Shown here piece after piece: positions 14,501 through 29,500 of a DNA stretch of 64,000 bases (its first letter is position 1; every line of letters starts with the position of its first letter). The notes under the pieces were generated by a model. That model had not been told where the DNA came from, searched no databases, and saw only the letters and a program-made list of their open reading frames with translations. The stretch is from Paralithodes platypus (Eukaryota; Arthropoda; Malacostraca; Decapoda; Lithodidae): positions 21,541,158 to 21,605,157 of the forward strand of contig CM064538.1 of assembly GCA_032716605.1 (NCBI GenBank), in the 5' to 3' direction. A program made the translations under genes and the position numbers.

Positions 14501-17500
14501 ACCTTATATAGCAAGCTAATGATATTGTGGCTCCAGACCCTATCTACAACCCTAAACACGATCCACTATTAATAAAACGAGTACCTGGTGTACCATAGCC
14601 GGTACAGTGTACAGTGTACCCCTATGTCAATATTGTGACCTCCATACCGGTCGGACGTCATATAGCAAGCTAATGATATTGTGGCTCCAGACACTATCTA
14701 CAACCCTCAACAAAATCCACTATTAATAAAAGGAGTACCTGGTGTACCATAGCCGGTACAGTGTACCCCTATGTCAATATTGTGACCTCCATACCGGTCA
14801 GACCTCATATATCAAGCTAATGATATTGTGGCTCCAGACCCTATCCACAACCCTCAACAAAATCCACTATTAATATAACGAGTACCTGGTGTACCATAGC
14901 CGGTACAGTGTACCCCTATGTCAATATTGTGACCTCCATACCGGTTAGACCTTACATAGCAAGCTAATGATATTGTGGCTCCAGACCCTATCCACAACCC
15001 TCAACACAATCCACTATTAATATAACGAGTACCTGGTGTACCATAGCCGGTACAGTGTACCCCTATGTCAATATTGTGACCTCCATACCGGTTAGACCTT
15101 ACATAGCAAGCTAATGATATTGTGGCTCCAGACCCTATCCACAACCCTCAACACAATCCACTATTAATATAACGAGTACCTGGTGTACCATAGCCGGTAC
15201 AGTGTACCCCTATGTCAATATTGTGACCTCCATACCGGTCAGACCTTACATAGCAAGCTAATGATATTGTGGCTCCAGACCCTATCCACAACCCTCAACA
15301 CAATCCACTATTAATATAACGAGTACCTGGTGTACCATAGCCGGTACAGTGTACCCCTATGTCAATATTGTGACCTCCATACCGGTCAGACCTTACATAG
15401 CAAGCTAATGATATTGTGGCTCCAGACCCTATCCACAACCCTCAACACAATCCACTATTAATATAACGAGTACCTGGTGTACCATAGCCGGTACAGTGTA
15501 CCCCTATGTCAATATTGTGACCTCCATACCGGTCAGACCTCATATAGCAAGCTAATGATATTGTGGCTCCAGACCCTATCCACAACCCTCAACACAATCC
15601 ACTATTAATATAACGAGTACCTGGTGTACCATAGCCGGTACAGTGTACCCCTATGTCAATATTGTGACCTCCATACCGGTTAGACCTTACATAGCAAGCT
15701 AATGATATTGTGGCTCCAGACCCTATCCACAACCCTCAACACAATCCACTATTAATATAACGAGTACCTGGTGTACCATAGCCGGTACAGTGTACCCCTA
15801 TGTCAATATTGTGACCTCCATACCGGTCAGACCTTACATAGCAAGCTAATGATATTGTGGCTCCAGACCCTATCCACAACCCTCAACACAATCCACTATT
15901 AATATAACGAGTACCTGGTGTACCATAGCCGGTACAGTGTACCCCTATGTCAATATTGTGACCTCCATACCGGTTAGACCTTACATAGCAAGCTAATGAT
16001 ATTGTGGCTCCAGACCCTATCCACAACCCTCAACACAATCCACTATTAATATAACGAGTACCTGGTGTACCATAGCCGGTACAGTGTACCCCTATGTCAA
16101 TATTGTGACCTCCATACCGGTCAGACCTTACATAGCAAGCTAATGATATTGTGGCTCCAGACCCTATCCACAACCCTCAACACAATCCACTATTAATATA
16201 ACGAGTACCTGGTGTACCATAGCCGGTACAGTGTACCCCTATGTCAATATTGTGACCTCCATACCGGTTAGACCTTACATAGCAAGCTAATGATATTGTG
16301 GCTCCAGACCCTATCCACAACCCTCAACACAATCCACTATTAATATAACGAGTACCTGGTGTACCATAGCCGGTACAGTGTACCCCTATGTCAATATTGT
16401 GACCTCCATACCGGTCAGACCTTACATAGCAAGCTAATGATATTGTGGCTCCAGACCCTATCCACAACCCTCAACACAATCCACTATTAATATAACGAGT
16501 ACCTGGTGTACCATAGCCGGTACAGTGTACCCCTATGTCAATATTGTGACCTCCATACCGGTCAGACCTTACATAGCAAGCTAATGATATTGTGGCTCCA
16601 GACCCTATCCACAACCCTCAACACAATCCACTATTAATATAACGAGTACCTGGTGTACCATAGCCGGTACAGTGTACCCCTATGTCAATATTGTGACCTC
16701 CATACCGGTCAGACCTTACATAGCAAGCTAATGATATTGTGGCTCCAGACCCTATCCACAACCCTCAACACAATCCACTATTAATATAACGAGTACCTGG
16801 TGTACCATAGCCGGTACAGTGTACCCCTATGTCAATATTGTGACCTCCATACCGGTCAGACCTTACATAGCAAGCTAATGATATTGTGGCTCCAGACCCT
16901 ATCCACAACCCTCAACACAATCCACTATTAATATAACGAGTACCTGGTGTACCATAGCCGGTACAGTGTACCCCTATGTCAATATTGTGACCTCCATACC
17001 GGTCAGACCTTACATAGCAAGCTAATGATATTGTGGCTCCAGACCCTATCCACAACCCTCAACACAATCCACTATTAATATAACGAGTACCTGGTGTACC
17101 ATAGCCGGTACAGTGTACCCCTATGTCAATATTGTGACCTCCATACCGGTCAGACCTTACATAGCAAGCTAATGATATTGTGGCTCCAGACCCTATCCAC
17201 AACCCTCAACACAATCCACTATTAATATAACGAGTACCTGGTGTACCATAGCCGGTACAGTGTACCCCTATGTCAATATTGTGACCTCCATACCGGTTAG
17301 ACCTTACATAGCAAGCTAATGATATTGTGGCTCCAGACCCTATCCACAACCCTCAACACAATCCACTATTAATATAACGAGTACCTGGTGTACCATAGCC
17401 GGTACAGTGTACCCCTATGTCAATATTGTGACCTCCATACCGGTCAGACCTTACATAACAAGCTAATGATATTGTGGCTCCAGACCCTATCCACAACCCT

Positions 17501-20500
17501 CAACACAATCCACTATTAATATAACGAGTACCTGGTGTACCATAGCCGGTACAGTGTACCCCTATGTCAATATTGTGACCTCCATACCGGTTAGACCTTA
17601 CATAGCAAGCTAATGATATTGTGGCTCCAGACCCTATCCACAACCCTCAACACAATCCACTATTAATATAACGAGTACCTTGTGTACCATACCCGGTACA
17701 GTGTACCCCTATGTCAATATTGTGACCTGCATACCGGTCAGACCTTACATAACAAGCTAATGATATTGTGGCTCCAGACCCTATCCACAACCCTCAACAC
17801 AATCCACTATTAATATAACGAGTACCTGGTGTACCATAGCCGGTACAGTGTACCCCTATGTCATTAGTGTGACCTCCATACCGGTTAGACCTTACATAGC
17901 AAGCTAATGATATTGTGGCTCCAGACCCTATCCACAACCCTCAACACAATCCACTATTAATATAACGAGTACCTGGTGTACCATAGCCGGTACAGTGTAC
18001 CCCTATGTCAATATTGTGACCTCCATACCGGTCAGACCTTACATAGCAAGCTAATGATATTGTGGCTCCAGACCCTATCCACAACCCTCAACACAATCCA
18101 CTATTAATATAACGAGTACCTGGTGTACCATAGCCGGTACAGTGTACCCCTATGTCAATATTGTGACCTCAATACCGGTCAGACCTTACATAGCAAGCTA
18201 ATGATATTGTGGCTCCAGACCCTATCCACAACCTCAACACAATCCAATATTAATATAACGAGTACCTGGTGTACCATAGCCGGTACAGTGTACCCCAATG
18301 TCAATATTGTGACCTCCATACCGGTCAGACCTTACATAGCAAGCTAATGATATTGTGGCTCCAGACCCTATCCAAACCCTCAACACAATCCACTATTAAT
18401 ATAACGAGTACCTGGTGTACCATAGCCGGTACAGTGTACCCCTATGTCAATATTGTGACCTCCATACCGGTCAGACCTTACATAGCAAGCTAATGATATT
18501 GTGGCTCCAGACCCTATCCACAACCCTCAACACAATCCACTATTAATATAACGAGTACCTGGTGTACCATAGCCGGTACAGTGTACCCCTATGTCAATAT
18601 TGTGACCTCCATACCGGTCAGACCTTACATAGCAAGCTAATGATATTGTGGCTCCAGACCCTATCCACAACCCTCAACACAATCCACTATTAATATAACG
18701 AGTACCTGGTGTACCATAGCCGGTACAGTGTACCCCTATGTCAATATTGTGACCTCCATACCGGTCAGACCTTACATAGCAAGCTAATGATATTGTGGCT
18801 CCAGACCCTATCCACAACCCTCAACACAATCCACTATTAATATAACGAGTACCTGGTGTACCATAGCCGGTACAGTGTACCCCTATGTCAATATTGTGAC
18901 CTCCATACCGGTCAGACCTTACATAGCAAGCTAATGATATTGTGGCTCCAGACCCTATCCACAACCCTCAACACAATCCACTATTAATATAACGAGTACC
19001 TGGTGTACCATAGCCGGTACAGTGTACCCCTATGTCAATATTGTGACCTCCATACCGGTCAGACCTTACATAGCAAGCTAATGATATTGTGGCTCCAGAC
19101 CCTATCCACAACCCTCAACACAATCCACTATTAATATCACGAGTACCTGGTGTACCATAGCCGGTACAGTGTACCCCTATGTCAATATTGTGACCTCCAT
19201 ACCGGTCAGACCTTACATAGCAAGCTAATGATATTGTGGCTCCAGACCCTATCCACAACCCTCAACACAATCCACTATTAATATAACGAGTACCTGGTGT
19301 ACCATAGCCGGTACAGTGTACCCCTATGTCAATATTGTGACCTCCATACCGGTCAGACCTTACATAGCAATCTAATGATATTATGGTTCCAGACCCTATC
19401 CACAACCCTCAACACAATCCACTATTAATATCACGAGTACCTGGTGTACCATAGCCGGTACAGTGTACCCCTATGTCAATATTGTGACCTCCATACCGGT
19501 CAGACCTTACATAGCAAGCTAATGATATTGTGGCTCCAGACCCTATCCACAACCCTCAACACAATCCACTATTAATATAACGAGTACCTGGTGTACCATA
19601 GCCGGTACAGTGTACCCCTATGTCAATATTGTGACCTCCATACCGGTCAGACCTTACATAGCAAGCTAATGATATTGTGGCTCCAGACCCTATCCACAAC
19701 CCTCAACACAATCCACTATTAATATAACGAGTACCTGGTGTACCATAGCCGGTACAGTGTACCCCTATGTCAATATTGTGACCTCCATACCGGTCAGACC
19801 TTACATAGCAAGCTAATGATATTGTGGCTCCAGACCCTATCCACAACCCTCAACACAATCCACTATTAATATAACGAGTACCTGGTGTACCATAGCCGGT
19901 ACAGTGTACCCCTATGTCAATATTGTGACCTCCATACCGGTCAGACCTTACATAACAAGCTAATGATATTGTGGCTCCAGACCCTATGCACAACCCTCAA
20001 CACAATCCACTATTAATATAACGAGTACTTGGTGTACCATAGCCGGTACAGTGTACCCCTATGTCAATATTGTGACCTCCATACCGGTCAGACCTCATAT
20101 AGCAAGCTAATTATATTGTGGCTCCAGACCCTATCCACAACCCTCAACACAATCCACTATTAATATAACGAGTACCTGGTGTACCATAGCCGGTACAGTG
20201 TACCCCTATGTCAATATTGTGACCTCCATACCGGTCAGACCTTACATAGCAAGCTAATGATATTGTGGCTCCAGACACTATCTACAACCCTCAACACAAT
20301 CCACTATCAATATAACGAGTACCTGGTGTACCATAGCCGGTACAGTGTACCCCTATGTCAATATTGTGACCTCCATACCGGTCAGACCTTACATAGCAAG
20401 CTAATGATATTGTGGCTCCAGACACTCTGTACAACCCTCAACACATTCCACTATTAATATAACGAGTACCTGGTATACCATAGCCGGTACAGTGTAGTGT

Positions 20501-23500
20501 GTACCCCTATGTCAATATTGTGACCTCCATATCGGTTAAACCTCATACAGCAAGCTAATGATATTGTGGCTCCAGACACTATCTACAACCCTCAACACAA
20601 TCCACTATTAATATAACGAGTACCTGGTGTACCATAGCCGGTACAGTGTACCCCTATGTCAATATAGTGACCTCCATACCGGTCAGACCTCATATAGCAA
20701 GCTAATGATATTGTGGCTCCAGACCCTATCCACAACCCTCAACACAATCCACTATTAATATAACGAGTACCTGGTGTACCATAGCCGGTACAGTGTACCC
20801 CTATGTCAATATTGTGACCTCCATACCGGTTAGACCTTACATAGCAAGCTAATGATATTGTGGCTCCAGACCCTATCCACAACCCTCAACACAATCCACT
20901 ATTAATATAACGAGTACCTGGTGTACCATAGCCGGTACAGTGTACCCCTATGTCAATATTGTGACCTCCATACCGGTTAGACCTCATATAGCAAGCTAAT
21001 CATATTGGGACTCCAGACCCTATCCACAACCCTCAACACAATCCACTATTAATATAACGAGTACCTGGTGTACCATAGCCGGTACAGTGTACCCCTATGT
21101 CAATATTGTGACCTCCATACCGGTCAGACCTTACATAACAAGCTAATGATATTGTGGCTCCAGACCCTATCCACAACCCTCAACACAATCCACTATTAAT
21201 ATAACGAGTACCTGGTGTACCATAGCCGGTACAGTGTACCCCAATGTCAATATTGGGACCTCCATACCGGTCAGACCTTACATAGCAAGCTAATGATATT
21301 GTGGCTCCAGACCCTATCCACAACCCTCAACACAATCCACTATTAATATAACGAGTACTTGGTGTACCATAGCCGGTACAGTGTACCCCTATGTCAATAT
21401 TGTGACCTCCATACCGGTCAGACCTTACATAACAAGCTAATGATATTGTGGCTCCAGACCCTATCCACAACCCTCAACACAATCCACTATTAATATAACG
21501 AGTACCTGGTGTACCATAGCCGGTACAGTGTACCCCTATGTCAATATTGTGACCTCCATACCGGTTAGACCTTACATAGCAAGCTAATGATATTGTGGCT
21601 CCAGACCCTATCCACAACCCTCAACACAATCCACTATTAATATAACGAGTACCTGGTGTACCATAGCCGGTACAGTGTACCCCTATGTCAATATTGTGAC
21701 CTCCATACCGGTCAGACCTTACATAGCAAGCTAATGATATTGTGGCTCCAGACCCTATCCACAACCCTCAACACAATCCACTATTAATATAACGAGTACC
21801 TGGTGTACCATAGCCGGTACAGTGTACCCCTATGTCAATATTGTGACCTCCATACCGGTCAGACCTTACATAACAAGCTAATAATATTGTGGCTCCAGAC
21901 CCTATCCACAACCCTCAACACAATCCACTATTAATATAACGAGTACCTGGTGTACCATAGCCGGTACAGTGTACCCCTATGTCAATATTGTGACCTCCAT
22001 ACCGGTCAGACCTTACATAGCAAGCTAATGATATTGTGGCTCCAGACCCTATCCACAACCCTCAACACAATCCACTATTAATATAACGAGTACCTGGTGT
22101 ACCATAGCCGGTACAGTGTACCCCTATGTCAATATTGTGACCTCCATACCGGTTAGACCTTACATAGCAAGCTAATGATATTGTGGCTCCAGACCCTATC
22201 CACAACCCTCAACACAATCCACTATTAATATAACGAGTACCTGGTGTACCATAGCCGGTACAGTGTACCCCTATGTCAATATTGTGACCTCCATACCGGT
22301 CAGACCTTACATAGCAAGCTAATGATATTGTGGCTCCAGACCCTATCCACAACCCTCAACACAATCCACTATTAATATAACGAGTACCTGGTGTACCATA
22401 GCCGGTACAGTGTACCCCTATGTCAATATTGTGACCTGCATACCGGTCAGACCTTACATAACAAGCTAATGATATTGTGGCTCCAGACCCTATCCACAAC
22501 CCTCAACACAATCCACTATTAATATAACGAGTACCTGGTGTACCATAGCCGGTACAGTGTACCCCTATGTCAATATTGTGACCTCCATACCGGTCAGACC
22601 TCATATAGCAAGCTAATTATATTGTGGCTCCAGACCCTATCCACAACCCTCAACACAATCCACTATTAATATAACGAGTACCTGGTGTACCATAGCCGGT
22701 ACAGTGTACCCCTATGTCATTAGTGTGACCTCCATACCGGTTAGACCTTACATAGCAAGCTAATGATATTGTGGCTCCAGACCCTATCCAAAACCCTCAA
22801 CACAATCCACTATTAATATAACGAGTACCTGGTGTACCATAGCCGGTACAGTGTACCCCTCTGTCAATATTGTGACCTCCATACCGGTTAGACCTTACAT
22901 AGCAAGCTAATGATATTGTGGCTCCAGACCCTATCCACAACCCTCAACACAATCCACTATTAATATAACGAGTACCTGGTGTACCATAGCCGGTACAGTG
23001 TACCCCTATGTCAATATTGTGACCTCCATACCGGTCAGACCTTACATAGCAAGCTAATAATATTGTGGCACCAGACCCTATCCACAACCCTCAACACAAT
23101 CCACTATTAATATAACGAGTACCTGGTGTACCATAGCCGGTACAGTGTACCCCTATGTCAATATTGTGACCTCCATACCGGTCAGACCTTACATAGCAAG
23201 CTAATGATATTGTGGCTCCAGACCCTATCCACAACCCTCAACACAATCCACTATTAATATAACGAGTACCTGGTGTACCATAGCCGGTACAGTGTACCCC
23301 TATGTCAATATTGTGACCTCCATACCGGTCAGACCTTACATAGCAAGCTAATGATATTGTGGCTCCAGACCCTATCCACAACCCTCAACACAATCCACTA
23401 TTAATATAACGAGTACCTGGTGTACCATAGCCGGTACAGTGTACCCCTATGTCAATATTGTGACCTCCATACCGGTCAGACCTTACATAGCAAGCTAATG

Positions 23501-26500
23501 ATATTGTGGCTCCAGACCCTATCCACAACCCTCAACACAATCCACTATTAATATAACGAGTACCTGGTGTACCATAGCCGGTACAGTGTACCCCTATGTC
23601 AATATTGTGACCTCCATACCGGTCAGACCTTATATAGCAAGCTAATGATATTGTGGCTCCAGACCCTATCCACAACCCTCAACACAATCCACTATTAATA
23701 TAACGAGTACCTGGTGTACCATAGCCGGTACAGTGTACCCCTATGTCAATATTGTGACCTCCATACCGGTAGACCTTACATAGCAAGCTAATGATATTAT
23801 GGCTCCAGACCCTATCCACAACACTCAACACAATCCACTATTAATAACGAGTACCTGGTGTACCATAGCCGGTACAGTGTACCCCTATGTCAATATTGTG
23901 ACCTCCATACCGGTCAGACCTTACATAGCAAGCTAATGATATTGTGGCTCCAGACCCTATCCACAACCCTCAACACAATCCACTATTAATATAACGAGTA
24001 CCTGGTGTACCATAGCCGGTACAGTGTACCCCTATGTCAATATTGTGACCTCCATACCGGTCAGACCTTACATAGCAAGCTAATTATATTGTGGCTCCAG
24101 ACCCTATCTACAATCCTCTATTAATATAACGAGTACCTGGTGTACCATAGCCGGTACAGTGTACCCCTATGTCAATATTGTGACCTCCATACCGGTCAGA
24201 CCTTACATAGCAAGCTAATGATATTATGGCTCCAGACCCTATCCACAACCCTCAACACAATCCACTATTAATATAACGAGTACCTGGTGTACCATAGCCG
24301 GTACAGTGTACCCCTATGTCAATATTGTGACCTCCATACCGGTCAGACCTTACATAACAAGCTAATGATATTGTGGCTCCAGACCCTATCCACAACCCTC
24401 AACACAATCCACTATTAATATAACGAGTACCTGGTGTACCATAGCCGGTACAGTGTACCCCTATGTCAATATTGTGACCTCCATACCGGTCAGACCTTAT
24501 ATAGCAAGCTAATGATATTGTGGCTCCAGACCCTATCCCAAACCCTCAACACAATCCACTATTAATATAACGAGTACCTGGTGTACCATAGCCGGTACAG
24601 TGTACCCCTATGTCAATATTGTGACCTCCATACCGGTCAGACCTTACATAGCAAGCTAATGATATTGTGGCTCCAGACCCTATCAACCCTCAACACAATC
24701 CACTATTAATATAACGAGTACCTGGTGTACCATAGCCGGTACAGTGTACCCCTATGTCAATATTGTGACCTCCATACCGGTCAGACCTTACATAGCAAGC
24801 TAATGATATTGTGGCTCCAGACCCTATCCACAACCCTCAACACAATCCACTATTAATATAACGAGTACCTGGTGTACCATAGCCGGTACAGTGTACCCCT
24901 ATGTCAATATTGTGACCTCCATACCGGTCAGATCTCATGAAGCAAGCTAATGATATTGTGGCTCCAGACCCTATCCACATACCTCAACACAATCCACTAT
25001 TAATATAACGAGTACCTGGTGTACCATAGCCGGTACAGTGAACCCCTATGTCAATATTGTGACCTCCATACCGGTCAGACCTTATATAGCAAGCTAATGA
25101 TATTGTGGCTCCAGACCCTATCCACAACCCTCAACACAATCCACTATTAATATAACGAGTACCTGGTGTACCATAGCCGGTACAGTGTACCCCTATGTCA
25201 ATATTGTGACCTCCATACCGGTTAGACCTTACATAGCAAGCTAATGATATTGTGGCTCCAGACCCTATCCACAACCCTCAACACAATCCACTATTAATAT
25301 AACGAGTACCTGGTGTACCATAGCCGGTACAGTGTACCCCTATGTCAATATTGTGACCTCCATACCGGTCAGACCTTACATAGCAAGCTAATGATATTGT
25401 GGCTCCAGACCCTATCCACAACCCTCAACACAATCCACTATTAATATAACGAGTACCTGGTGTACCATAGCCGGTACAGTGTACCCCTATGTCAATATTG
25501 TGACCTCCATACCGGTCAGACCTTACATAGCAAGCTAATGATATTGTGGCTCCAGACCCTATCCACAACCCTCAACACAATCCACTATTAATATAACGAG
25601 TACCTGGTGTACCATAGCCGGTACAGTGTACCCCTATGTCAATATTGTGACCTCCATACCGGTCAGACCTTACATAGCAAGCTAATGATATTATGGCTCC
25701 AGACCCTATCTACAACCCTCAACACAATCCACTATTAATATAACGTGTACCTGGTGTACCATAGCCGGTACAGTGTACCCCTCTGTCAATATTGTGACCT
25801 CCATACCGGTCAGACCTTACATAGCAAGCTAATGATATTGTGGCTCCAGACCCTATGCACAACCCTCAACACAATCACTATTAATATAACGAGTACTTGG
25901 TGTACCATAGCCGGTACAGTGTACCCCTATGTATATATTGTGACCTCCATACCATTAGACCTTACATAACAAGCTAATGATATTGTGGCTCCAGACCCTA
26001 TCCCCAACCCTCAACACAATCCACTATTAATATAACGAGTACCTGGTGTACCATAGCCGGTACAGTGTACCCCTATGTCAATATTGTGACCTCCATACCG
26101 GTCAGACCTTACATAGCAAGCTAATGATATTATGGCTCCAGACCCTATCCACAACCCTCAACACAATCCACTATTAATATAACGAGTACCTGGTGTACCA
26201 TAGCCGGTACAGTGTACCCCTATGTCAATATTGTGACCTCCATACCGGTCAGATCTTATAAAGCAAGCTAATGATATTGTGGCTCCAGACCCTATCCACA
26301 ACCCTCAACACAATCCACTATTAATATAACGAGTACCTGGTGTACCATAGCCGGTACAGTGTACCCCTATGTCAATATTGTGACCTCCATACCGGTTAGA
26401 CCTTACATAGCAAGCTAATGATATTGTGGCTCCAGACCCTATCCACAACCCTCAACACAATCCACTATTAATATAACGAGTACCTGGTGTACCATAGCCG

Positions 26501-29500
26501 GTACAGTGTACCCCTATGTCAATATTGTGAACTCCATACCGGTCAGACCTTACATAGCAAGCTAATGATATTGTGGCTCCAGACCCTATCCACAACCCTC
26601 AACACAATCCACTATTAATATAACGAGTACCTGGTGTACCATAGCCGGTACAGTGTACCCCTATGTCAATATTGTGACCTCCATACCGGTCAGACCTTAC
26701 ATAGCAAGCTAATGATATTATGGCTCCAGACCCTATCCACAACCCTCAACACAATCCACTATTAATATAACGAGTACCTGGTGTACCATAGCCGGTACAG
26801 TGTACCCCTATGTCAATATTGTGACCTCCATACCGGTCAGACCTCATATAGCAAGCTAATGATATTGTGGCTCCAGACCCTATCCACAACCCTCAACACA
26901 ATCCACTATTAATATAACGAGTACCTGGTGTACCATAGCCGGTACAGTGTACCCCTATGTCAATATTGTGACCTCCATACCGGTCAGACCTTACATAGCA
27001 AGCTAATGATATTATGGCTCCAGACCCTATCCACAACCCTCAACACAATCCACTATTAATATAACGAGTACCTGGTGTACCATAGCCGGTACAGTGTACC
27101 CCTATGTCAATATTGTGACGTCCATACCGGTCAGACCTTACATAGCAAGCTAATGATATTGTGGCTCCAGACCCTATCCACAACCCTCAACACAATCCAC
27201 TATTAATCAAACGAGTACCTGGTGTACCATAGCCGGTACAGTGTACCGGTACAGTGTACCCCTATGTCAATATTGTGACCTCCATACCGGTCAGACCTTA
27301 TATAGAAAGCTAATGATATTGTGGCTCCAGACCCTATCCACAACCCTCAACACAATCCACTATTAATATAACGAGTACCTGGTGTACCATAGCCGGTACA
27401 ATCTACCCCTATGTCAATATTGTGACCTCCATACCGGTCAGACCTTACATAGCAAGCTAATGATATTGTGGCTCCAGACCCTATCCCCAACCCTCAACAC
27501 AATCCACTATTAATATAACGAGTACCTGGTGTACCATAGCCGGTACAGTGTACCCCTATGTCAATATTGTGACCTCCATACCGGTTAGACCTTACATAGC
27601 AAGCTAATGATATTGTGGCTCCAGACCCTATCCACAACCCTCAACACAATCCACTATTAATATAACGAGTACCTGGTGTACCATAGCCGGTACAGTGTAC
27701 CCCTATGTCAATATTGTGACCTCCATACCGGTCAGACCTTACATAGCAAGCTAATGATATTATGGCTCCAGACCCTATCCACAACCCTCAACACAATCCA
27801 CTATTAATATAACGAGTACCTGGTGTACCATAGCCGGTACAGTGTACCCCTATGTCAATATTGTGACCTCCATACCGGTCAGACCTTACATAGCAAGCTA
27901 ATGATATTGTGGCTCCAGACCCTATCCACAACCCTCAACACAATCCACTATTAATATAACGAGTACCTGGTGTACCATAGCCGGTACAGTGTACCCCTAT
28001 GTCAATATTGTGACCTCCATACCGGTCAGACCTCATATAGCAAGCTAATGATATTGTGGCTCCAGACCCTATCCCAAACCCTCAACACAATCCACTATTA
28101 ATATAACGAGTACCTGGTGTACCATAGCCGGTACAGTGTACCCTATGTCAATATTGTGACCTCCATACCGGTCAGACCTTACATAGCAAGCTAATGATAT
28201 TATGGCTCCAGACCCTATCCAACCCTCAACACAATCCACTATTAATATAACGAGTACCTGGTGTACCATAGCCGGTACAGTGTACCCCTATGTCAATATT
28301 GTGACCTCCATACCGGTCAGACCTTACATAGCAAGCTAATGATATTATGGCTCCAGACCCTATCCACAACCCTCAACACAATCCACTATTAATATAACGA
28401 GTACCTGGTGTACCATAGCCGGTACAGTGTACCCCTATGTCAATATTGTGACCTCCATACCGGTCAGACCTCATATAGCAAGCTAATGATATTGTGGCTC
28501 CAGACCCTATCCACAACCCTCAACACAATCCACTATTAATATAACGAGTACCTGGTGTACCATAGCCGGTACAGTGTACCCCTATGTCAATATTGTGACC
28601 TCCATACCGGTTAGACCTTACATAGCAAGCTAATGATATTGTGGCTCCAGACCCTATCCACAACCCTCAACACAATCCACTATTAATATAACGAGTACCT
28701 GGTGTACCATAGCCGGTACAGTGTACCCTATGTCAATATTGTGACCTCCATACCGGTCAGACCTTACATAACAAGCTAATGATATTGTGGCTCCAGACCC
28801 TATCCACAACCCTCAACACAATCCACTATTAATATAACGAGTACCTGGTGTACCATAGCCGGTACAGTGTACCCCTATGTCAATATTGTGACCTCCATAC
28901 CGGTCAGACCTTACATAGCAAGCTAATGATATTGTGGCTCCAGACCCTATCCACAACCCTCAACACAATCCACTATTAATATAACGAGTACTGGTGTACC
29001 ATAGCCGGTACAGTGTACCCCTATGTCAATATTGTGACCTCCATACCGGTTAGACCTTACATAGCAAGCTAATGATATTGTGGCTCCAGACCCTATCCAC
29101 AACCCTCAACACAATCCACTATTAATATAACGAGTACCTGGTGTACCATAGCCGGTACAGTGTACCCCTATGTCAATATTGTGACCTCCATACCGGTCAG
29201 ACCTTACATAGCAAGCTAATGATATTGTGGCTCCAGACCCTATCCACAACCCTCAACACAATCCACTATTAATATAACGAGTACCTGGTGTACCATAGCC
29301 GGTACAGTGTACCCCTATGTCAATATTGTGACCTCCATACCGGTCAGACCTTACATAGCAAGCTAATTATATTGTGGCTCCAGACCCTATCCACAACCCT
29401 CAACACAATCCACTATTAATATAACGAGTACCTGGTGTACCATAGCCGGTACAGTGTACCCCTATGTCAATATTGTGACCTCCATACCGGTCAGACCTCA

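Noticed and set aside
14294..20457. Open frames of 74-92 codons inside the satellite, for example 14294-14572 and 20179-20457
   Set aside because: They are made only of satellite monomers. Because 147 is a multiple of three, a frame without the usual stop can run across monomers. No start context, domain or conservation of frame between monomers.
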